From Nereida sp. MMG025 (GTDB lineage: Bacteria; Pseudomonadota; Alphaproteobacteria; Rhodobacterales; Rhodobacteraceae), in assembly GCF_021654165.1 (NCBI RefSeq), contig NZ_JAKFZN010000003.1, forward strand, positions 248,001 through 312,000: DNA of 64,000 nt, given 5' to 3'. The notes below the pieces were generated by a model. The model was not told the DNA's origin and ran no database searches. It worked only from the letters and a program-made list of their open reading frames with translations. This document shows positions 54,475 to 64,000 of this stretch, piece after piece (positions within the stretch are counted from its first letter, which is position 1; each line of letters starts with the position of its first letter). The translations under genes were made by a program, and so were the position numbers.

Positions 54475-56267
54475 TCCGCACGCCCCTTCGCCCGCTTGCC
54501 CGTATTCTCAAAGCCCGCGATCGCGGGGAAAACCCCCAAGCGATTGAGCGCGAAAACCTGCGTCTGCGCCATGAAAACATGCGCGATCAGGCGCGGCTGC
54601 GTGCCGAAAGCCGTTTGTTTGTGTTGGGTGTGTTTTTCCTTGGGGCGTTTCTGGCCGTCGGCGGGCGCATGGGCGTTCTGGCCAATTCCGACCCGTTAGA
54701 GCCGCGCAGTTCTGTCATTGGTGCGGATATCTTGTCGACGCGTGCCGATATCGTGGATCGCCGTGGTCGTATCTTGGCCAAAAACCTTGATACCCATTCG
54801 CTTTATGCCCAACCCCATACGATGATTGATCCCGAAGGGGCCGCGCAAAAACTGGCGCAGATTTTCCCCGATCTGGACGCCGATGCGTTGCTTGAGGATT
54901 TCACAGGCAAGCGTAAGTTCCTGTGGATCAAGAAAAAACTCAGCCCCGAACAAAAGCAGGCCGTCCATGATATTGGCGAGCCGGGTTTGCTCTTTGGCCC
55001 GCGCGAGATGCGTTTGTATCCCAACGGGGCGATTGCTGCGCATGTGTTGGGCGGGGCCAGCTTTGGTCGTGAAGGGGTCAGCAGCGCCGAGGTCATAGGC
55101 GTGGCAGGCGTCGAAAAACACTTTGACGATTATCTGCGCGACCCTGCCAACGGCCACAAACCGTTGCAGCTTTCGCTGGATCTGACAGTGCAAGCCGCCG
55201 CAGAAGAAGTGCTGCACGGCGGCATGAAAATCATGAATGCCAAGGGTGCTTCATCGGTTTTGATGGATATTCACACAGGCGAAATCATCAGCGTCGTCAG
55301 CCTGCCTGATTTTGATCCCAACAATCGCCCGCGCCCCCTGACGGCGGCCGATAAAGACAAGGATCAATCCGACAGCCCGCTGTTTAACCGCGCCATCCAA
55401 GGGGTTTACGAGCTTGGGTCGACCTTCAAGATTTTCACCGCTGCCCAAGCGGTTGATCTGCGCCTTGTGAACCCCTCAACGGTGATCGAGACAAAAGGCC
55501 CGATGAAGGTTGGGGGGCGCACCATTGGTGAGTTCCAGAACAAAAACTACGGGCCCCTGTCGGTTGAAGATATCATCGTCAAGTCGTCCAACCGCGGCAC
55601 GGGGCGTCTGGCCCTGCAAATCGGCGTGAAGCGTCAAAAAGAGTTTTTGGACAGCCTTGGCTTTTTCCAACCCACCCCCATCGAGATGGTCGAAGCCTCT
55701 GGCGGGCGTCCGCTGTTGCCTGCGCGCTGGACGGATTTATCAGCCGTTACAATCAGTTACGGTCACGGGCTGTCGTCATCGCCTATGCATCTGGCCGCGG
55801 GTTATGCATCGCTTCTCAACGGTGGCACACGGGTTGAGCCGACCTTGCTGAAACAAGACGGCCCGCAAAACGGCCCACGCATCGTGTCGCCGCAAACCAG
55901 CCAAGCGGCTGTCAAAATGTTGCGCAAGGTTGTCACAGATGGCACCGCCAGCTTTGGCGAGGTCCCGGGCTATCAGGTTGGCGGCAAGACCGGCACAGCC
56001 GACAAACCCAAGCCACGGGGCGGCTATTACGAGGACAAGGTGATCGCCACCTTTGCCACGGTTTTCCCTGCGAGTGATCCCAAATATGTGCTGATCGTCA
56101 CGCTGGACGAACCCGAAATCATCGGCCTTGGCAAAAAACGCCGCACAGCGGGTTGGACAGCTGTTCCCGTCACCTCGCAAATGATCAGCCGCATCGCACC
56201 GCTCATGGGGCTTAGACCAGTGGTTGAACCTGCCACGCTCACGGGTGTAACACTGACCTCACAATAA
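54471..56267 (+). CDS. ftsI: Septal peptidoglycan transpeptidase FtsI (PBP3)
   Basis: This 598-residue class B penicillin-binding protein has an N-terminal membrane helix (near residues 45-63) and a pedestal domain beginning with RADIVDRRGRILAKNL. Transpeptidase motifs are STFK (ELGSTFKIFTAAQ, active Ser), SSN (VKSSNRGTG) and KTGT (GGKTGTADKP). It cross-links septal peptidoglycan. Confidence 0.96.
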   Translation: MIRTPLRPLARILKARDRGENPQAIERENLRLRHENMRDQARLRAESRLFVLGVFFLGAFLAVGGRMGVLANSDPLEPRSSVIGADILSTRADIVDRRGRILAKNLDTHSLYAQPHTMIDPEGAAQKLAQIFPDLDADALLEDFTGKRKFLWIKKKLSPEQKQAVHDIGEPGLLFGPREMRLYPNGAIAAHVLGGASFGREGVSSAEVIGVAGVEKHFDDYLRDPANGHKPLQLSLDLTVQAAAEEVLHGGMKIMNAKGASSVLMDIHTGEIISVVSLPDFDPNNRPRPLTAADKDKDQSDSPLFNRAIQGVYELGSTFKIFTAAQAVDLRLVNPSTVIETKGPMKVGGRTIGEFQNKNYGPLSVEDIIVKSSNRGTGRLALQIGVKRQKEFLDSLGFFQPTPIEMVEASGGRPLLPARWTDLSAVTISYGHGLSSSPMHLAAGYASLLNGGTRVEPTLLKQDGPQNGPRIVSPQTSQAAVKMLRKVVTDGTASFGEVPGYQVGGKTGTADKPKPRGGYYEDKVIATFATVFPASDPKYVLIVTLDEPEIIGLGKKRRTAGWTAVPVTSQMISRIAPLMGLRPVVEPATLTGVTLTSQ

Positions 56268-56285
56268 TCACGTGGGGCGGACGGC

Positions 56286-57773
56286 ATGACGCAGACAGAT
56301 GCGCAGGTCAAAAAACTAAGCGAACTGGGCCTGACGGTCGCACAAGACGTGGCCATCACGGGTGTTGCCATCGACAGCCGCGAGGTGCGCAAAGGGTTTT
56401 TGTTTGCCGCCGTGGCAGGCAGCACCGTGCACGGGGGCGAATTTATCCAATACGCCCTGCGCCAAGGCGCTGCTGCAGTGCTGACCGACGCGACAGGCGC
56501 ACAGATTGCACAGGCCGAATTGGCCGCCTCGGATGCGGTGCTGATCGTGGTGGATGAACCACGCGAGACCCTTGCCTACATCTGCGCACTTTGGTTCGGT
56601 GGCCAACCCGACACGCTGATCGCGGTGACAGGGACCAACGGCAAAACATCTGTCAGCACTTTCACCCGTATGATCTGGGAAGAAATGGGTCTGCCAGCGG
56701 TCAACCTTGGCACCACGGGCGTCGAAGGCTGCTGGACCGCGCCTTTGCAGCACACCACCCCTGATCCGATCACCTTGCACCGCGCTTTGGCGGCGGCACG
56801 CGAAAACGGTGTCACCCATGCCGCGATGGAGGCCTCAAGCCACGGGCTGGATCAATACCGCCTGGATGGCTGTCAGCTGTGCGCGGCAGGCTTTACCAAT
56901 TTCACCCAAGACCACCTTGATTATCACAAGACGTTCGAGGCCTATTTCGCCGCCAAAGCCAGCCTTTTTACCCGCGTTCTGGCCGAAGATGGCACAGCCG
57001 TGATCAACATCGACGATCCCAAAGGATGGGACGTGGTGGCACTGACCACCCCGCGCGGGATCAAAACCTTGCTTGTGGGGCGCGGTGCAGATGCGGATTT
57101 GCAGATCAAATCGGTGCGCGTCGATGATACGGGTCAGACGGTGCAAATCGAATGGCAGGGCAAGCCGCGCCAAATCCGCCTGAACCTGATTGGCACGTTC
57201 CAAGTGGAAAATGCGCTGATGGCGGCAGGGCTTGTCATCGCCAGCGGGGCCGACGTGCAAGAGGTGTTTGACACGCTGCCCCACCTGAAAACCGTGCGCG
57301 GGCGGATGGAACTGGCAGGCAAGCGCGACAACGGCGCGGCGGTGTTTGTAGACTACGCCCATACGCCTGATGCCATCGCCTCTGCGCTGAAATCCATGCG
57401 CCCGCATGTCATGGGCAAACTGGTCGCAGTGATCGGGGCAGGCGGCGATCGTGACACCACCAAACGTCCCCTGATGGGCGCCGAGGCGGGCAAACACGCG
57501 GATGTGGTTTTTGTCACCGACGACAACCCGCGCACCGAAAACCCCGCGCTGATCCGTCAGGCGGTTATCGGCGGCTGTCCTGACGGGATCGAGGTCGCAG
57601 ACCGTGCCGAAGCGATTTTACGCGCCGTTGACACGCTAGAGGCGGGCGACGCCCTTTTGATCGCGGGCAAGGGGCATGAAACAGGGCAGATCGTCGGCAA
57701 GGACGTGCTGCCCTTTGATGATGTAGAACAGGCGAGCATTGCCATCGCCGCTTTGGATGGAACGCTGCAATGA
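56286..57773 (+). CDS. murE: UDP-MurNAc-tripeptide synthetase (meso-DAP adding)
   Basis: This 495-residue Mur ligase has the ATP loop [26 protein letters not shown], and DNPRTENP. The DNPR motif is the mark of the meso-diaminopimelate-adding enzyme. It acts in the cytoplasm on UDP-MurNAc-dipeptide and overlaps murF by 4 bp. Confidence 0.96.
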   Translation: MTQTDAQVKKLSELGLTVAQDVAITGVAIDSREVRKGFLFAAVAGSTVHGGEFIQYALRQGAAAVLTDATGAQIAQAELAASDAVLIVVDEPRETLAYICALWFGGQPDTLIAVTGTNGKTSVSTFTRMIWEEMGLPAVNLGTTGVEGCWTAPLQHTTPDPITLHRALAAARENGVTHAAMEASSHGLDQYRLDGCQLCAAGFTNFTQDHLDYHKTFEAYFAAKASLFTRVLAEDGTAVINIDDPKGWDVVALTTPRGIKTLLVGRGADADLQIKSVRVDDTGQTVQIEWQGKPRQIRLNLIGTFQVENALMAAGLVIASGADVQEVFDTLPHLKTVRGRMELAGKRDNGAAVFVDYAHTPDAIASALKSMRPHVMGKLVAVIGAGGDRDTTKRPLMGAEAGKHADVVFVTDDNPRTENPALIRQAVIGGCPDGIEVADRAEAILRAVDTLEAGDALLIAGKGHETGQIVGKDVLPFDDVEQASIAIAALDGTLQ

Positions 57774-59197
57774 CCCTCTGGACCTCGCATGACGCCGCAA
57801 TCGCTACGGGCGGGACAAGCACCACAAAATGGGCCGCGACGGGCGTATCGATTGATACGCGCACGCTGGAACAGGGCGATCTTTTTGTGGCGCTCAGGGA
57901 TGTGCGGGACGGCCATGATTTTGTTGCAGCGGCTTTGGAAAAAGGCGCGGCGGCCGCCCTTGTCACTCACCGCCCCGATGGCGTGGCCGAAGATGCACCG
58001 CTTTTGATCGTGCAAGACGTGCTGCGCGCGTTGGAAGATCTGGGCCGTGCAGGCCGTGCGCGCACCAAGGCGCGTGTTGTGGGGGTGACGGGCAGTGTGG
58101 GCAAGACCTCGACCAAGGAAATGCTGCGCGATGTGCTGTCGGCACAGGGCAAAACACACGCATCCGTGGCCAGCTACAACAACCACTGGGGGGTGCCGCT
58201 GACATTGGCGCGTATGCCTGCCGACACCGATTTTGCGGTGATCGAGATCGGCATGAATGCACCGGGCGAAATTGCGCCCCTGTCACGCATGGCCGCGCCC
58301 CATGTCGCAATGATCACCACAGTTGCGGCCGCCCATCTTGAGGCCTTTGAAAGCATCGAAGGGATCGCCCGTGAAAAGGCCAGCATCATCGACGGTCTGT
58401 CCACGACAGGCACGGCCGTGCTGAACGCCGACATCGGCACGTCAGAAATCTTGCGAAACTGGGCGGCCAAACGGGGCGTGAAAACCATCCTCTTTGGGCA
58501 GATGGCCCCTGATTACCGCCTGACCTCGGTCAAGATCGTGGGCGACAGCACCATTGTGCAGGCCGAAATGCAGGGCCAGCCTGTTTTGTTCAAAGTCATG
58601 TCAGCAGGCGGGCATTTCGCGATGAACGCCCTTGGCAGTCTGGCTGTGGTCGATGCCTTGGGCGGCGATGCAGGCCGCGCGGCTGTGGATATGGCCCGCT
58701 GGTCGCCCCCCGCAGGACGGGGCAAGCGCGAACGGTTGCAACTGGATATCGTGGAAGACGCCTTTATCATCGATCTGATTGATGACGCCTATAACGCCAA
58801 CCCCACGTCGATGGCTGCCGCCCTTGAGGTGCTGGCCGCCGCCGAGCCGCAAGATGACCTTGGCCGCGTCTCGAAAGGCCGCCGCATTGCGATACTTGGC
58901 GATATGCTGGAACTGGGCGATGATGAAGCCGCGATGCACGCCGCGATCGCAGAGCTGGAAAGCATGGCGCGGATCACCAAGGTGCATTGCGTGGGGCCGC
59001 GGATGCGCGCGCTTTATGACGCGCTGCCCGCCCCGCAACGCGGGCTTGCGGTGGATGCAGCCAGTGAACTGGCCACACAAATCGGGCAACTTGTGGACGC
59101 AGGCGATGTGGTCTTGGTCAAGGGTTCACTAGGCAGCAAGGTCACGCAAATCGTTGACGCCATCCGCAAATTGGGCCACCCCGTAACCGAAGGCTGA
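57770..59197 (+). CDS. murF: UDP-MurNAc-tripeptide--D-Ala-D-Ala ligase
   Basis: This 475-residue Mur ligase has [15 protein letters not shown] as ATP loop, [34 protein letters not shown] and [16 protein letters not shown], the last two typical of MurF. It completes the pentapeptide precursor used by MraY. Confidence 0.95.
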   Translation: MTLWTSHDAAIATGGTSTTKWAATGVSIDTRTLEQGDLFVALRDVRDGHDFVAAALEKGAAAALVTHRPDGVAEDAPLLIVQDVLRALEDLGRAGRARTKARVVGVTGSVGKTSTKEMLRDVLSAQGKTHASVASYNNHWGVPLTLARMPADTDFAVIEIGMNAPGEIAPLSRMAAPHVAMITTVAAAHLEAFESIEGIAREKASIIDGLSTTGTAVLNADIGTSEILRNWAAKRGVKTILFGQMAPDYRLTSVKIVGDSTIVQAEMQGQPVLFKVMSAGGHFAMNALGSLAVVDALGGDAGRAAVDMARWSPPAGRGKRERLQLDIVEDAFIIDLIDDAYNANPTSMAAALEVLAAAEPQDDLGRVSKGRRIAILGDMLELGDDEAAMHAAIAELESMARITKVHCVGPRMRALYDALPAPQRGLAVDAASELATQIGQLVDAGDVVLVKGSLGSKVTQIVDAIRKLGHPVTEG

Positions 59198-59237
59198 GCC
59201 TTGGGCGCGCGACAGAACGAATAACAGGGACGAATAC

Positions 59238-60320
59238 ATGCTTTATTGGTTAACCGCGCTGTCGGACGGTGGCGATTTCTTCAACCTCTTTCGCTACATC
59301 ACGTTTCGGGCAGGCGGGGCGTTTCTGACCGCACTGGTGTTTGGTTTTATCTTTGGACCCACGCTGATCAACGTGTTGCGCCGCAAACAGGGCAAGGGCC
59401 AGCCGATCCGCGACGATGGTCCCGAAGGGCATTTTGCCAAGGCAGGCACGCCCACAATGGGCGGTTTGCTGATCCTGAGCGCGGTTCTGGTCAGCACGCT
59501 GATCTGGGCGCGGTGGGACAATCCCTTTGTCTGGATCGTGCTGTTTGTCACCATGAGCTTCGGGCTGATCGGGTTTGCCGACGACTATGCAAAAGTGGCC
59601 AAACAAAACACCGACGGGGTCAGTGGCAAGATCCGCCTGGGTGTTGGGTTTCTGGTCGCGGCCATCGCGGCCTATTGGGCCAGTGTCTACCACCCCGATC
59701 AGCTGACAAACCAACTGGCCTTGCCGATTTTCAAGGACACGCTGATCAATCTGGGGTTTTTGTTTGTGCCCTTTGCGATGATCGTCATCGTTGGCGCGGC
59801 CAATGCCGTAAACCTGACAGATGGTCTGGACGGGCTTGCAATCATGCCTGTGATGATTGCCGCAGGTACATTGGGCGTGATTGCCTATGCGGTGGGGCGC
59901 GTCGATTTCACCGAATATCTGGACGTGCATTATGTGCCCGGCACGGGCGAAATCCTGATCTTCACGGCGGCGCTTTTTGGCGGGGGGCTTGGCTTTTTGT
60001 GGTATAACGCGCCGCCTGCGGCGGTGTTTATGGGGGATACAGGATCGCTTGCACTTGGCGGCGCGCTTGGCGCGATTGCGGTCAGCACCAAACACGAATT
60101 GGTTTTGGGCATTGTTGGGGGGCTGTTTGTGGTCGAGGCGCTGTCTGTGATCATTCAGGTGTTGTATTTCAAGCGCACGGGCAAACGCGTGTTCCTGATG
60201 GCGCCGATCCATCACCACTACGAGAAAAAAGGATGGGCCGAGCCGCAGATCGTGATCCGTTTCTGGATCATCTCTTTGATCCTGGCGATCATCGGGCTCG
60301 CGACGTTGAAGGTGCGCTAG
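59238..60320 (+). CDS. mraY: Phospho-MurNAc-pentapeptide transferase
   Basis: This 360-residue enzyme has ten membrane helices. Signatures are [12 protein letters not shown], the Asp pair in [21 protein letters not shown] and the histidine-rich [12 protein letters not shown]. It makes lipid I at the inner membrane. Confidence 0.97.
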   Translation: MLYWLTALSDGGDFFNLFRYITFRAGGAFLTALVFGFIFGPTLINVLRRKQGKGQPIRDDGPEGHFAKAGTPTMGGLLILSAVLVSTLIWARWDNPFVWIVLFVTMSFGLIGFADDYAKVAKQNTDGVSGKIRLGVGFLVAAIAAYWASVYHPDQLTNQLALPIFKDTLINLGFLFVPFAMIVIVGAANAVNLTDGLDGLAIMPVMIAAGTLGVIAYAVGRVDFTEYLDVHYVPGTGEILIFTAALFGGGLGFLWYNAPPAAVFMGDTGSLALGGALGAIAVSTKHELVLGIVGGLFVVEALSVIIQVLYFKRTGKRVFLMAPIHHHYEKKGWAEPQIVIRFWIISLILAIIGLATLKVR

Positions 60321-60355
60321 ATCAGGTTTTGCGCCCGCTGACGCGGTCGCCCGTG

Positions 60356-60403
60356 TTGGGGGCGCTGCCCCCAAACCCCCGAGGTATTTGGACAACAATG
60401 AAG
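60356..60403 (+). repeat. Dispersed hairpin repeat, copy 3, in the murD leader
   Basis: TTGGGGGC-GCT-GCCCCCAA is followed by ACCCCCGAGGTATTT and CAACAATGAAG. The top pairs (TT/AA) differ from copy 1 (GT/AC) yet remain complementary. Its end (AAGGA at 60401-60405) lies close to the murD start and may act as ribosome-binding site. Confidence 0.8.
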
Positions 60404-60417
60404 GAAAGACAGGCGCG

Positions 60418-61821
60418 ATGATACCAGTGCGCGGATATGACGGGCAAAAGGTTGCGGTGCTTGGGCTTGGACGCTCTGGTCTTGCCGCGGCCCATGCGTT
60501 GGAAGCGGGCGGGGCGCAGGCCCTGTGTTGGGACGACAGCGCGCAGGGCCGTGAGCGGGCCGAGGGGCAGGGGCTGATCATTCATGATTTGACCACGCAA
60601 GGCGCGTTCGACGGGGTGGCGGCGCTGGTTGTCTCTCCGGGTATTCCGCATCTTTATCCTGCGCCCAATCCTGTGATCGCCGCGGCCTGGGATGCAGGGG
60701 TGCCTGTCGACAATGATATCGGGCTGTTCTTTCGCAGTTACGCCACAAGCGAATGGGACGGTTTTGACACCACGCCACGGGTGGTGGCTGTGACGGGGTC
60801 GAACGGCAAATCCACCACATCGGCGCTCATCCATCATATTCTGACGCAAGCGGGCCGCCCTACGCAACTGGCAGGCAACATTGGTCGGGGCGTGCTGGAC
60901 ATCGATCCTGCCCATGACGGCGAGGTGATCGTGTTGGAGCTGTCGTCGTATCAAACGGATCTGGCCCGCGCGCTGACGCCTGATGTGGCCGTCTGGACAA
61001 ACCTGAGCCCTGATCATCTGGACCGCCACGCCGGTATGGGCGGCTATTTTGCGGCTAAGCGGCGTTTGTTTGCTGAAGGCGGCCCTGACCGCGCGGTCAT
61101 TGGTGTGGACGAAATAGAAGGGCGATATATTGCCAACCAACTGGCTGGCAGCGCCGAAGAGGACCGGGTGATCCAAGTGAGTGTGGATCGCAAACTATCT
61201 GGCAATGGATGGGGCGTTTTTGCGCGCAAGGGGTTTTTGAGTGAATGGCGCAAGGGGCGGCAGATCGGATCGATTGACCTGCGCGATATCGCGGGTCTGC
61301 CCGGTGCGCATAACCATCAAAACGCCTGCGCGGCCTATGCGGCATGTCGCGCCCTCGGGCTTGGGCCACGCCAGATTGAGGGCGGGTTGCGCAGCTTTGG
61401 CGGCTTGCCCCACCGCAGCCAGACCATCGCCACCGCGCGCGGGCTGCGCTTTGTCAACGACAGCAAGGCGACCAATGTCGACAGTGCGGCCAAAGCGCTG
61501 CAAGCCTTTGACAACATCCGCTGGATTTGCGGCGGTTTGGAAAAAGAAGGTGGCTTGGACGCGCTGACCCCGCATCTAGGCAGGGTGAAAAAAGCCTATG
61601 TGATCGGGCGCGAAGCCGATCAATTTGCTATGAAGCTGGACTGTGAAACAGACGTCTGCACCACCATGCAACGCGCTGTTGAACAGGCTGTTTCAGAGGC
61701 GCAGGACGGCGATGTGGTCTTGCTTGCACCCGCCGCGGCCAGCTTTGATCAATATGACAGCTTTGAAAAACGCGGCGATGATTTTGTGGCCAAGGTAAAG
61801 GCGCTGATCGCGTCGGGGTAG
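60418..61821 (+). CDS. murD: UDP-MurNAc-L-alanine--D-glutamate ligase
   Basis: This 467-residue Mur ligase has [17 protein letters not shown] at the N-terminus, ATP loop [33 protein letters not shown], and [17 protein letters not shown] near the C-terminal domain. ATG 60418 gives the usual length. The 97 bp between mraY and murD hold the dispersed hairpin repeat. Confidence 0.96.
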   Translation: MIPVRGYDGQKVAVLGLGRSGLAAAHALEAGGAQALCWDDSAQGRERAEGQGLIIHDLTTQGAFDGVAALVVSPGIPHLYPAPNPVIAAAWDAGVPVDNDIGLFFRSYATSEWDGFDTTPRVVAVTGSNGKSTTSALIHHILTQAGRPTQLAGNIGRGVLDIDPAHDGEVIVLELSSYQTDLARALTPDVAVWTNLSPDHLDRHAGMGGYFAAKRRLFAEGGPDRAVIGVDEIEGRYIANQLAGSAEEDRVIQVSVDRKLSGNGWGVFARKGFLSEWRKGRQIGSIDLRDIAGLPGAHNHQNACAAYAACRALGLGPRQIEGGLRSFGGLPHRSQTIATARGLRFVNDSKATNVDSAAKALQAFDNIRWICGGLEKEGGLDALTPHLGRVKKAYVIGREADQFAMKLDCETDVCTTMQRAVEQAVSEAQDGDVVLLAPAAASFDQYDSFEKRGDDFVAKVKALIASG

Positions 61822-61884
61822 GCCCCCTTCACTATCATTAATGCACTGGATTGCGTGGGGGCTGCGTGCGCATGGGTTTTTCAT

Positions 61885-61941
61885 CAAATCAGGCAAAACG
61901 TCTGACGCATTGCCATACCGTGAGCAGACGCTAGGCCATAC
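61885..61941 (-). repeat. 57-bp dispersed element, copy B (inverted)
   Basis: It is the inverted counterpart of 39818-39874 (53 of 57 positions equal). It lies between the convergent murD and flavoprotein genes. It keeps the CGTCTG / CAGACG arms. Confidence 0.85.
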
Positions 61942-61967
61942 ACGGGTTGGCAGGCAAAAACGGCAGG

Positions 61968-63152
61968 CTAGACGCGCCCTGCGATGGCCTGTCCCGCAGC
62001 CCATCCCGACGACCACGCCCACTGGAAATTGTAGCCACCAAGCCAGCCGGTGACGTCCACAACCTCGCCGATGAAATACAGGCCATCGACGCCCTTGGCC
62101 TGTAGGGTGCGGGCATCCAGATCGCTGGTATCCACACCGCCCAAGGTGACCTCGGCCGTGCGGTACCCTTCGGAGCCCGATGGCTTGAGCGTTAGCTGCG
62201 TCAGCACCATTTCAAGCTTTGATAAATCCATGTCGGATTGATCGGCAAGATTTCCTGAAAGGCCTGCAATTTCAGTAAGATAGGCGGCCAGGCGTGCAGG
62301 CAAATGGGCGCCAAGCGCTGTGGTAAGGGCCATGCGGCCCGCCTTGCTGCGCTGCGTTTTCAGCGCTGCGATAATATCGGTGCTCGGTTCGAAATGCAGC
62401 ATAATCTCGTCGCGTTCCTGCCAATAGCTGCTGACTTGCAAGATGCTTGGTCCCGACAGGCCACGGTGCGTGATCAAGAGCCCTTCTTCAAACCCCGTGC
62501 CATTGCTGCTGACCCGTGCGTTTACCGACAGCCCCGCCATGGGTTTCAGCGCCTCCATGACATCTGCGCCAAACGTCAGCGGAACCAGCCCTGCTCGGGT
62601 CTGTGTAACTGCCAGTCCGAACTGCTGCGCCACCTGATAGCCAAACCCTGTGGCACCCATTTTCGGAATGGATTTACCGCCCGACGCGATGACCAGATTT
62701 CTGGCGTGTACAGACTGTATTTTACCATCTGATTGCAAAGCGATATCAAAGCCTTGCGGCGTTTTGTTAATCTGTTCAACGGATGTATTCAACCGCAGAT
62801 CAGCACCGCGCATTTCTGACGTGAGAAGGCGGATAATATCCTTGGCAGATGTATCGCAGAAAAGCTGTCCAAGCGTCTTTTCGTGGTAGGGGATACCCGC
62901 TTTTGCGACCAGATCAACAAAGTCCCATTGGGTGTATCTTGCCAGCGCGGATTTGCAGAAATGCGGGTTCTGCGACAAGAAGTTTTCAGGTGCAGCATAC
63001 ATATTGGTAAAATTGCAGCGCCCGCCGCCCGAGATGCGGATTTTTTCACCCGCCGCCTTTGCGTGATCGACGATCATCACATCGCGCCCTGCATGGGCGG
63101 CACACATCATGCCTGCGGCACCAGCGCCGATAATAAGAGTGTTCACCTGCAT
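61968..63152 (-). CDS. HI0933-family FAD-dependent oxidoreductase
   Basis: This 394-residue flavoprotein begins with the FAD-binding VNTLIIGAGAAGMMCAAHAG and has the HI0933/BaiN-family GEKIRISGGGRCNFTN, then IASGGKSIPKMGATGFGYQ and a C-terminal LYFIGEVVDVTGWLGGYNFQ. The reaction is unknown for most members. It sits antisense between murD and ftsW, interrupting the dcw cluster. ATG 63152 was chosen. Confidence 0.9.
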   Translation of the reverse strand: MQVNTLIIGAGAAGMMCAAHAGRDVMIVDHAKAAGEKIRISGGGRCNFTNMYAAPENFLSQNPHFCKSALARYTQWDFVDLVAKAGIPYHEKTLGQLFCDTSAKDIIRLLTSEMRGADLRLNTSVEQINKTPQGFDIALQSDGKIQSVHARNLVIASGGKSIPKMGATGFGYQVAQQFGLAVTQTRAGLVPLTFGADVMEALKPMAGLSVNARVSSNGTGFEEGLLITHRGLSGPSILQVSSYWQERDEIMLHFEPSTDIIAALKTQRSKAGRMALTTALGAHLPARLAAYLTEIAGLSGNLADQSDMDLSKLEMVLTQLTLKPSGSEGYRTAEVTLGGVDTSDLDARTLQAKGVDGLYFIGEVVDVTGWLGGYNFQWAWSSGWAAGQAIAGRV

Positions 63153-63332
63153 AGTCGCCTCAATGGGCAATAGGGCGCGTTTTGGCAAGTTGCCGATTAA
63201 GGAAATAGAAACCAACTTCGCCTATCCTGCGAGAGCGGCCGATTTTTACGTGGAATTTTCCAATAGGTGCCGTTAAGGTTAATCAACAGACCCCGTAAAG
63301 GGGCGGTTTTGAGGCATAGGTAGTAGTATTCC

Positions 63333-64000
63333 ATGACGGAAATGGTCTATGGCACGGTCCCCGTGCAATCTGGCGATCCTGTGTTGCCGCGTTGGTGGCG
63401 CACAATCGATAAATGGACGATGTCCTGCATTCTGATGCTGTTTGGCGTCGGTCTGTTGCTTGGGCTTGCCGCATCCCCACCGCTGGCCGCGAAAAACGGG
63501 TTTGAGCCCTTTCACTATGTGCAGCGCCAGATGTTTTTTGGTGGTCTGGCGATGATTGCCATGTTGATCACGTCGATGATGCAGCCTTCGCTGGTGCGCC
63601 GTTTGGCGGTGATGGCGTTTGGTGTCTCGCTGGTGGCGGTTATGCTTCTGCCGTTCTTTGGTACCGACTTCGGAAAAGGTGCGGTGCGGTGGTATTCACT
63701 TGGCTTTGCGTCGCTTCAGCCGTCGGAATTTCTCAAACCCGCATTCGTGGTGACAGCCGCCTGGATGATGGCGGCCAGCCAGGATTTGAACGGGCCACCC
63801 GGCAAATCCATATCGTTCATGTTTTGCACGTTCATCGTTGTTCTTTTGGCGCTGCAACCTGACTTTGGCCAAGCCTGCTTGGTTCTTTTCGGATGGGGTG
63901 TGATGTGGTTTGTGGCGGGCGCACCGTTGGGGTTGCTCATCTGTTTGGCGGGTGTGGTCGTGCTGGCAGGTGCTGTGGCCTACAATAATTCCGAACACTT
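63333..64000 (+). CDS. ftsW: Septal peptidoglycan glycosyltransferase FtsW (3' end beyond window)
   Basis: The frame is open to the window edge (222 residues seen of about 385). SEDS-family features are an N-terminal cytoplasmic stretch, LMLFGVGLLLGLAASPP, FHYVQRQMFFGGLA, GAVRWYSLGFASLQPSEFLKPAFV and LALQPDFGQACLVLFGWG. It polymerises septal glycan with FtsI. The start at ATG 63333 lies 180 bp from the divergent flavoprotein gene, so it likely has its own promoter. Confidence 0.93.
   Translation, partial: MTEMVYGTVPVQSGDPVLPRWWRTIDKWTMSCILMLFGVGLLLGLAASPPLAAKNGFEPFHYVQRQMFFGGLAMIAMLITSMMQPSLVRRLAVMAFGVSLVAVMLLPFFGTDFGKGAVRWYSLGFASLQPSEFLKPAFVVTAAWMMAASQDLNGPPGKSISFMFCTFIVVLLALQPDFGQACLVLFGWGVMWFVAGAPLGLLICLAGVVVLAGAVAYNNSEH

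Noticed and set aside
59250-60581. 443-codon minus-strand open frame
   Set aside because: It is antisense to mraY and the start of murD and lacks any recognisable motif.
61693-62022. 109-codon minus-strand open frame with the same YGNASDVLPDL peptide
   Set aside because: It overlaps the ends of murD and the flavoprotein gene and owes its similarity to the dispersed repeat.

Overview
This 64 kb window looks like chromosomal DNA of a marine alphaproteobacterium of the order Rhodobacterales (Roseobacter-type). Pointers are the Suv3-like helicase / S4 protein / FdxA / CarD run, the DUF1127 gene followed by a CCUCCUCCC-loop small RNA, the very long leader in front of mraZ, and the his gene order. 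Assignment is by gene order and protein motifs, not by a database search.

Layout: 1-3.3 kb, catabolic and small housekeeping genes (cut-off HpcH aldolase, FAH hydrolase, lipase-like hydrolase, SCP2 and TPR proteins). 3.3-7.6 kb, helicase, S4 protein, ferredoxin and CarD. 7.7-9.5 kb, divergent cobS and cobT. 9.5-19 kb, a CPA2 antiporter, an unusual 763-residue membrane protein, a SIMPL protein, metY, a VOC protein and two glycosyltransferase-like genes. 19.1-22.6 kb, a cobalamin riboswitch ahead of a DUF1636 gene and a BtuDFC-like ABC importer. Together with cobS/cobT this gives the window both B12 assembly and corrinoid uptake genes.

22.7-32.3 kb is a metal-resistance island. It lies directly 3' of tRNA-Tyr, and a 20-bp copy of the tRNA 3' end marks its far boundary. 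It carries a CueR-like regulator, CueR-type promoters with 19-bp spacers, a copper module (DUF305, glutaredoxin-MauE, CopC, CopD, multicopper oxidase, two c-type cytochromes), a Crp-type regulator, a DUF6010-like gene with an in-frame stop, a His-rich secreted protein, and a ZntR-like regulator with a perfect operator before a transglutaminase / CDF transporter / ICMT-like operon. No integrase remains.

32.5-41.4 kb has rlmB, small proteins, the interrupted his cluster (hisB-hisH ... hisA-orf-hisF-hisE, with two DUF2147 genes on the opposite strand) and a Pit phosphate transporter. 41.5-52 kb has tRNA-Gly, pyruvate carboxylase, an SDR, a UvrD/PcrA helicase, two LysE exporters with an Lrp regulator, a CcsR/cuckoo-like sRNA with its DUF1127 gene, and an Mrp/ApbC ATPase. 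52-64 kb is the division and cell wall (dcw) cluster: MraZ operator, UpsM-like leader with terminator, mraZ-rsmH-ftsL-ftsI-murE-murF-mraY-murD, an antisense flavoprotein gene, and the start of ftsW.

Two families of short dispersed intergenic repeats were found: a hairpin element with compensatory changes (three copies, one lacking the hairpin) and a 57-bp element (two copies).
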